From contig NZ_JAKXMK010000004.1 of the NCBI RefSeq assembly GCF_022524485.1, positions 348,306 through 412,305 of the forward strand: a stretch of 64,000 bases of DNA, given 5' to 3'. This DNA comes from Pseudonocardia alaniniphila. GTDB taxonomy: Bacteria; Actinomycetota; Actinomycetes; Mycobacteriales; Pseudonocardiaceae. Within the stretch, counting starts at the first letter, position 1; every line of letters begins with the position of its first letter. The position numbers and the translations under genes were made by a program. Below are positions 59,632 through 64,000 of the stretch, piece after piece. Below the pieces are notes generated by a model. It had not been told where the DNA came from, did no database searches, and saw only the letters and a program-made list of their open reading frames with translations.

Positions 59632-59674
59632 GGGCCCATCCTGCCCCCGCACCGCGCGGCGGCCCGTGTGGGTA

Positions 59675-60226
59675 TCACGGTGTGGCCGGAGCTTTCTTGC
59701 CCTCCGGGGTGGCCGCGAACCACGTGTTGCCGATCGCCTGGCCCTTCGTCGTGCCCGGAGTGTCGCCGGAGTAGCGGTAGAGCGCCCAACCGCCGAGCGT
59801 GAGCTGGCTCGTGCCGTCGGAGCGCTGGACCATGCCGATCAGAGACTGGTCGACGCCCGTGAGCGAGAGCTTTCCTTCCGGGTCGACGATGATCGGCGGC
59901 CACTTCGCCGCGCACTCGCCTTCGCACGTGGCCGTCGGGGGCTTCGCTTTGTCCTGGTCGAAGCGGTAGAGCGCGTAGCCCTGGCCGTCCGTGACGATCG
60001 TGCCGAGCGCGGGAGTGTCGCGAGCTATCAGCACCGCGCCCCCCTCGGCGGGGGCAGCCGCGGGGGCGGGGGCACCGGAACCGCCGTCCGAGGGCGGCTG
60101 GGCCGACGGGGCGGACAGGGGAGCGGGGTCCGACGTGTAGCCGTCGCCGGCGTCTGCGCCGCACGCGCTGAGCGCCAGGGTGGCGGCGGTGAGTGCGGCG
60201 ATGGGGAGGAATCGGGGTAGGTGCAC
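59675..60226 (-). CDS. Secreted lipoprotein with COG4315-type repeats
   Basis: This 183-residue lipoprotein has a signal peptide with lipobox LSACG (Cys22). A Pro/Ala/Ser-rich linker to about residue 60 follows, then two repeats of the secreted Y-x4-D type: GYALYRFDQDKAKPPTATC and WALYRYSGDTPGTTKGQAIG. CEGECAAKWPP between them is the family's cysteine pair. It would be anchored on the outer face of the membrane. Function is unknown. GTG 60226 follows GAGGAG. Confidence 0.88.
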   Translation of the reverse strand: MHLPRFLPIAALTAATLALSACGADAGDGYTSDPAPLSAPSAQPPSDGGSGAPAPAAAPAEGGAVLIARDTPALGTIVTDGQGYALYRFDQDKAKPPTATCEGECAAKWPPIIVDPEGKLSLTGVDQSLIGMVQRSDGTSQLTLGGWALYRYSGDTPGTTKGQAIGNTWFAATPEGKKAPATP

Positions 60227-60263
60227 GGGGAGCTCCTCGATCAGGCGACCAGTTCGGGGCTGG

Positions 60264-60291
60264 CCGACACGTCAAAGGACACGTGTGTCGG
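60264..60291 (-). terminator. Possible terminator of the secretion-like operon
   Basis: Seven-base arms CCGACAC and GTGTCGG enclose a 14-base loop. It lies between the last gene of the operon (stop 60327) and the lipoprotein start. The stem is modest. Confidence 0.4.
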
Positions 60292-60326
60292 GCCTGGGTG
60301 GTTCACCCGATTTCGGGACGCCGAGG

Positions 60327-61211
60327 TCATCGCGAGGGCTGCTGCGGCGATGGGTTCTCGAGCGCCGTGCTGGAGAACTGCTTGCCCGCCTCCACCACCT
60401 CCGCGGCGGGAACCTGTCCGAGCGGCTCCTGCATGTAGTGAGCTCCGGCTCGTGCATCGGCTGCCGTGTGGCGCATCCCGGCAACGAGCGCGCCTGCCGT
60501 GGTGGCGGCGTCCGACAGTGCGTCGAGCAATGAGGAGATGCGCTCGGCGATCGTGCGGGCGAGGCGGTAGGCCTCCAGCGCAACCGCGGTGATCGCGGCG
60601 GCGGTGGACCCGGCCAGCGTGACGGTCGCGGCCGCCAGCGCGGCGAGCGCGGTGCGTGCAACCCAGATGAGGAAGTCGGCGATGAGGTCGCGGACCAGGG
60701 CGCGGACGGTGCCGACGGCCGCTCCCGAGCCGAGCACGAGCTGCGCGAGCTGGTCGGCCGTCGCGGCCACGTCGACGACCGCGCCCGTGTATCGGCCCAC
60801 CGCGCCCCGGTAGGCCTCACCTGCGGGACCTGCCCAGCCCGGCACCTGCGCCGCGGTGTGGTCGGCGGCCACCGCGCGAAGTTCACCGGCGATGTTGCTC
60901 CAGGTCTGTGCCTGGGCGGTGACCTGCAGGGGGTCGCCCGCCAGCGCGTCGAGCGGCTCGCGCAGGAACCAGACGTGTTCGATCAGCCATCCGATGCTCG
61001 ACGACATCAGCGCGCCGAACGGGTCGGCGATGGCGCCCAGGGTGTCGAGGCCCGCGCCCGCGGCCGCCCAGGCGATCTCCATACCGTCAGGGGCAGGCTT
61101 TCCCACGGCGTCGGCGACGTCCGCCCAGCTCGAGACGACCCCCGCGCCCTCCAGATCAGGGGTGGGCTCGCGCTCCGCGACGAGGGAGTCGCCGGTGGGG
61201 ATCTCGGTCAT
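60327..61211 (-). CDS. Type VII secretion-associated WXG-like protein
   Basis: This protein of 294 residues has an N-terminal acidic, disordered part, then a helical region with two hydrophobic stretches (about residues 50-75 and 160-200). Between them lie TWSNIAGELRAVAADHTAAQ and WAGPAGEAYRGAVGRYTGAV, the WxG-like helical-hairpin pattern of ESX substrates and partners. It is the last gene of a run of three four-base overlaps, with EspC-like and YbaB-like proteins. Export through an ESX system is likely but no ESX machinery is in the window. Confidence 0.7.
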   Translation of the reverse strand: MTEIPTGDSLVAEREPTPDLEGAGVVSSWADVADAVGKPAPDGMEIAWAAAGAGLDTLGAIADPFGALMSSSIGWLIEHVWFLREPLDALAGDPLQVTAQAQTWSNIAGELRAVAADHTAAQVPGWAGPAGEAYRGAVGRYTGAVVDVAATADQLAQLVLGSGAAVGTVRALVRDLIADFLIWVARTALAALAAATVTLAGSTAAAITAVALEAYRLARTIAERISSLLDALSDAATTAGALVAGMRHTAADARAGAHYMQEPLGQVPAAEVVEAGKQFSSTALENPSPQQPSR

Positions 61212-61507
61212 CGCGCCTCCCCGAAGCCGGTGGTGGTGTGGCGTTCGACGGCTCGGTAGGCCTCGGACGTGGCGCGCACCCCGTCGGCGATCGCCCAGGC
61301 CTGCTCGGCCAGGCTCCCGACGACGAGCGATCCGGCCCGAGTTGCCTCGCTCGCGGCGCCGGCGAAGACCTGCCCGATCTGCCCGTAAGCGCTGAGGTCG
61401 AGCGGCCGGGCGGCGGCTGCGACCGCGCGCATCCGGGCGGCGAGTGCGTCGACCTGCGTGGCGTGGGTGTGGAGCGCCACGTCGTCGACCTCGAACCCGC
61501 CGGTCAT
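61208..61507 (-). CDS. EspC-like type VII secretion substrate
   Basis: This 99-residue protein, almost all helical, matches the EspC/ESX-1-associated family layout. It has GFEVDDVALHTHATQVDALA at the start, a central DLSAYGQIGQVFAG turn and a second helix with AIADGVRATSEAYRAVERH. The YRAVE near the C-terminus resembles the YxxxD/E export signal (Y-R-A-V-E). Its ends overlap both neighbours (ATGA), so the three proteins are made together, probably as a heterodimer with the larger WXG-like protein. Confidence 0.75.
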   Translation of the reverse strand: MTGGFEVDDVALHTHATQVDALAARMRAVAAAARPLDLSAYGQIGQVFAGAASEATRAGSLVVGSLAEQAWAIADGVRATSEAYRAVERHTTTGFGEAR

Positions 61508-61845
61508 CGCTCACCGTCCGGCAGGTGGGACCGCAGGATCTCCGTGGCCTCGGGCCCGATCAGCGGAGCGACGGCAGCAGTGGCCCGCCGAGCGGCCTCG
61601 GCCCGGGCCTCACGGGCAGTGGCCACCACGGCCGCGGCGAGCTGCACCCTGGTCATGGTCTCGGTGCGCTCGGACAGCACCAGCCGCTGCATCGCACCGG
61701 CCGGGTCGACCGTGACGGTGACTGCGCCGTCCCGGCTCGTCGCACTGGCCGAGACCCCCGCCAGCGCCCGCTGCGCCTGCGTGGCCCTGGCCCCGAACTC
61801 CTGCAGCCGCTCCCGGTAGGAGGCGAGCCACTGATCTCCGTCCAT
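61504..61845 (-). CDS. YbaB/EbfC family protein
   Basis: This 113-residue helical protein has a central beta-hairpin and the YbaB pattern ATSRDGAVTVTVDPAGAMQR then LVLSERTETMTRVQLAAAVV. YbaB proteins bind DNA as dimers. In actinobacteria, paralogues of this kind often lead type VII-secretion-like operons and may act as chaperones or partners of the secreted proteins. It is the first gene of the coupled trio, ATG 61845. Confidence 0.82.
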   Translation of the reverse strand: MDGDQWLASYRERLQEFGARATQAQRALAGVSASATSRDGAVTVTVDPAGAMQRLVLSERTETMTRVQLAAAVVATAREARAEAARRATAAVAPLIGPEATEILRSHLPDGER

Positions 61846-61917
61846 GGGGCGGACGGTACGGAGCAGGGCTGCCCCGCGGGGCCGTTCGGCAGAACTCGTC
61901 GCCGGCCCCGTCCGCGC

Positions 61918-63831
61918 CTAGCTCGGCTTGGAGCTCAGCACCGCACCGTTCGCCTCGGGAGACTCTCGCGGCCGAGGGGTCGGCCGCGGTTTGGCGGGCG
62001 CCGCGTGCAGCCGGTAGAGCTCGGCGTAACCGGGGCTCGTGGTGAGCAGCTCGGTGTGGGTGCCTGCCGCGGTGATGCGGCCCTTCTCCAGGTACAGGAT
62101 CCGGTCGGCGTCGGTCACGGTGAGCAGGTTGTGCGAGATGACGATCGTGGTGCGGCCGGCCATGAGCCGGCGCAGCGGCACGAGGATGCGCCGGGTCGAC
62201 TCGGCGTCGAGGCCGGTGGTGGGCTCGTCGAGCAGCAGCACCGGAGGGTTGCGGATCATCGCTCGGGCGATGGCGATCCGCTGGCGCTGGCCACCGGAGA
62301 GCAGCCGGCCGCGCTGTCCGATGCGGGTGTCGTAGCCCTTGGGCAGCTGGTTGATGAAGGAGTTGGCGTCGGCTGCGGTGGCGGCCTCGATGACCTCTTC
62401 CTCGGTCGCGTCCGGCCGGCCCCAGAGAATGTTGTCGCGGATCGTGCCGTCGAAGACGAGCGTCTCCTGCAATACCGGGGTGACGTTGCGTTTGAGGTCG
62501 GCCAGAGCCAGGTCGCGCAGGTTGTGACCGTCGAGCGTGATGGATCCCGAATCGGGGTCGAAGAACCGCAGGATCAACTTCGCCAGGGTCGACTTGCCGG
62601 CTCCGCTCGGACCGACCAGCGCGATGCGTTGCCCCTGCTCGACGGTGAAGTCGATGTCGGACAACGCGGGCTTGTCCGTGTCCGGGTAGTGGAAGGAGAG
62701 GTTGCTCACCCGAAGCTCGCCGGCGGCGCGCTCCAGCGGTTCGGGCTCGGCGGGCTCGTCGACAGCGGGTTTCAGGTCGAGGAGCTCGATCACCCGCTCG
62801 GCCCCCGCGCTGGCGGAGAACAGCTCGTTGGTCAGGTTGCCGATGCCCTGGATCGGCCCGTAGAGCTGGGTGAGGTAGGCGACGAAGGCCAGCACGCCGC
62901 CGAGCGTGATGTTGTTGTTGGAGAGCTCCCACACGGCGAACCCCACCACCAGCAGGACGCCGACCACCTCGAGCAGGTCGGTCAGCGGCGAGAACAAGGC
63001 CTGCAGGCGGGTGGCACGCATCTGGGCGCGGAAGCTCGCGAGGTTCTCCTTGTCGAACCGGTGCTGCTCGTCGTCCCACCGGTCGTAGGCGCGCACCAGC
63101 GAGGCGTTGCTGAAGCTCTCCTCGGCGACCGAGGTGATCGAGCCGGTCTTGCGCCGCTTCTCCCCGGACGCCGACTTGATCCGGCTCGAGAAGGAGCGGG
63201 CGATGAGGAGGAAGCCCGGCGCGGCGATCAGCGAGGCGATGGCGAGGCGCCAGTCGAGGTAGAACAGCGCAGCGACGAAGAATGCGAGCTCGAACACATA
63301 GGTCAGCGCCGTGCCCAGCCCGGAGAGGATGAGAAGCTCGATCGCCGTGATGTCACCGGTCAGCCGGGAGAGGATGTCGCCCAGCTCGTTGCGGTCGAAG
63401 AAGGCCGACGACTGACGGTGCAGGTGACCGAACACCTTGCTCCGCAGGTTGAAGATGAGCCGCTCGCCGATGTAGGCCGCTAGGTACTCGTCGAAGAACG
63501 AGATGACGCCGCCGACCACGGTCAGTACGAGGTAGGCGCCTGCGACCTCCGGGAAGAGATGGAAGTCGTGCGGCTGGAGCACGTCGTCGATCAGGATCTT
63601 GAGCAGGTAGATCGTCGCGGCGCTCAACAACGGACCCACCACGACGAACAGCAGACTCAGCCACACCCGACCCCGAAACGGACGGGTCTCGGGCCAGAAG
63701 CGGCGAAAGATGTTGGTCAGGCTCATCCCCGGCGCTTCCGGCCGGAGGTCTGAGGCCACCAGCAGATCGGTGACGGTGGTCAATCGCGTCGTCGGCGTGT
63801 CGGACGCGTGCTTGGCGTGGCGTGCGCTCAT
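61918..63831 (-). CDS. ABC exporter (fused permease-ATPase)
   Basis: This 637-residue half-transporter, which must dimerise, has six membrane helices at about residues 50-340 (type IV exporter fold). A nucleotide-binding domain follows with Walker A GPSGAGKST near residue 420, signature LLSGGQRQRIAIARAM, Walker B VLLLDEPTTGLDAES and H-loop VISHNLL. A 35-residue disordered N-terminus and a Pro-rich tail (KPRPTPRPRESPEANGA) are extra. It probably exports lipids or drugs. ATG 63831 is chosen; the TTG at 63840 is less likely. Confidence 0.93.
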   Translation of the reverse strand: MSARHAKHASDTPTTRLTTVTDLLVASDLRPEAPGMSLTNIFRRFWPETRPFRGRVWLSLLFVVVGPLLSAATIYLLKILIDDVLQPHDFHLFPEVAGAYLVLTVVGGVISFFDEYLAAYIGERLIFNLRSKVFGHLHRQSSAFFDRNELGDILSRLTGDITAIELLILSGLGTALTYVFELAFFVAALFYLDWRLAIASLIAAPGFLLIARSFSSRIKSASGEKRRKTGSITSVAEESFSNASLVRAYDRWDDEQHRFDKENLASFRAQMRATRLQALFSPLTDLLEVVGVLLVVGFAVWELSNNNITLGGVLAFVAYLTQLYGPIQGIGNLTNELFSASAGAERVIELLDLKPAVDEPAEPEPLERAAGELRVSNLSFHYPDTDKPALSDIDFTVEQGQRIALVGPSGAGKSTLAKLILRFFDPDSGSITLDGHNLRDLALADLKRNVTPVLQETLVFDGTIRDNILWGRPDATEEEVIEAATAADANSFINQLPKGYDTRIGQRGRLLSGGQRQRIAIARAMIRNPPVLLLDEPTTGLDAESTRRILVPLRRLMAGRTTIVISHNLLTVTDADRILYLEKGRITAAGTHTELLTTSPGYAELYRLHAAPAKPRPTPRPRESPEANGAVLSSKPS

Positions 63832-63852
63832 TTTTCTCAACCCCGGACCACC

Positions 63853-63884
63853 GGGTGGCCCCGCCCGCTACGGCGAGGCCACCC
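63853..63884 (-). terminator. Terminator after the GGGYHH-repeat gene
   Basis: Perfect eight-base arms GGGTGGCC and GGCCACCC surround a 16-base loop. It lies 12 bp beyond the stop of the leftward repeat gene and ahead of the ABC exporter start. Confidence 0.65.
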
Positions 63885-63896
63885 CCGGTAGATCAG

Positions 63897-64000
63897 TCAG
63901 TGGCGGCCGTGGTGGTAGCCGCCGCCGTGGTGGTAGCCGCCGCCGTGGTGGTAGCCGCCGCCGTGGTGGTAGCCGCCGCCGTGGTGGTAGCCGCCGCCGT
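63897..64000 (-). CDS. C-terminus of a GGGYHH-repeat protein (cut by window end)
   Basis: The minus-strand frame ending at TGA 63897 encodes at least five copies of Gly-Gly-Gly-Tyr-His-His, then GRH. The 5' end is outside the window. Runs of His with Gly and Tyr suggest metal binding (nickel, zinc or copper) or a flexible surface tail. It is transcribed towards the ABC exporter but is separated from it by a terminator. Function is unknown; no frame in the other direction has such regular codons. Confidence 0.6.
   Translation of the reverse strand, partial: GGGYHHGGGYHHGGGYHHGGGYHHGGGYHHGRH
63909..64000. repeat. 18-bp tandem repeat
   Basis: Five copies of the 18-base unit GTGGTGGTAGCCGCCGCC run to the window end and are almost perfect. 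The unit is in frame with the His-rich protein, so copy number could vary by slippage without a frameshift. Confidence 0.92.

Overview
The window is high-GC actinobacterial chromosome. GTG starts, four-base ATGA/GTGA gene overlaps, actinobacterial family members (DUF664 DinB, sucrase/ferredoxin-like, EspC-like, CYTH-CHAD, oligoribonuclease beside tRNA-His) and tandem GT39 mannosyltransferases fit a Pseudonocardiales-type organism. The genus is inferred from gene content, not proven. No rRNA, CRISPR array or complete insertion sequence was seen.

Layout. 1-9.1 kb: small metabolic and unknown genes, a SAM O-methyltransferase, a coupled glycosyltransferase 2 / Fe-S GMC oxidoreductase pair and an AraC regulator. 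9.1-9.8 kb: degraded DNA with an IS630-type transposase scrap. 9.83-21.55 kb: an 11.7 kb element integrated in the 3' half of tRNA-Lys(CTT), bounded by identical 50-bp direct repeats. It encodes a tyrosine integrase, an excisionase-like HTH protein coupled to a primase/AAA replication protein, a candidate iteron origin, a long leftward operon of small genes (including a terminase-small-subunit-like and an HNH-like protein), a membrane-anchored HEPN-like candidate and three tiny membrane proteins. It has no recognisable transfer ATPase, capsid or large terminase gene, so it looks like a phage-satellite-type or mobilisable element rather than a complete phage or a conjugative actinomycete element.

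21.5-30 kb: tRNA-Lys, tRNA-His, oligoribonuclease, a HerA-like ATPase, a YdbS/YdbT-like PH-domain pair, acyl-CoA dehydrogenase, a sucrase/ferredoxin-like protein and an acyl-CoA synthetase. 30-44.6 kb: a cell-envelope glycosylation island with five tandem GT39 (YkcB-like) membrane glycosyltransferases, one GT2-GtrA fusion and a two-component system at its right-hand end. The two leftmost GT39 genes are a recent duplication. Each keeps, immediately upstream, the broken 3' end of a GtrA-domain gene. The GT2-GtrA protein probably makes or flips polyprenyl-phosphate sugar for the GT39 enzymes, and the sensor-regulator pair is a plausible controller.

44.7-57 kb: DUF2461, a siderophore-interacting protein coupled to a TetR regulator, a divergent Baeyer-Villiger-type flavin monooxygenase, menC, an FAD amine-oxidase-like protein, a GlcD-like dehydrogenase overlapping an acyl-CoA ligase, CYTH-CHAD, a PHP phosphoesterase with a PolX-like head, and a PfkB sugar kinase. 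57-64 kb: a polysaccharide-deacetylase remnant in front of an MFS transporter, an SRPBCC protein, a lipoprotein, a three-gene coupled type VII-secretion-like operon, an ABC exporter and the C-terminus of a GGGYHH-repeat protein cut by the window edge.
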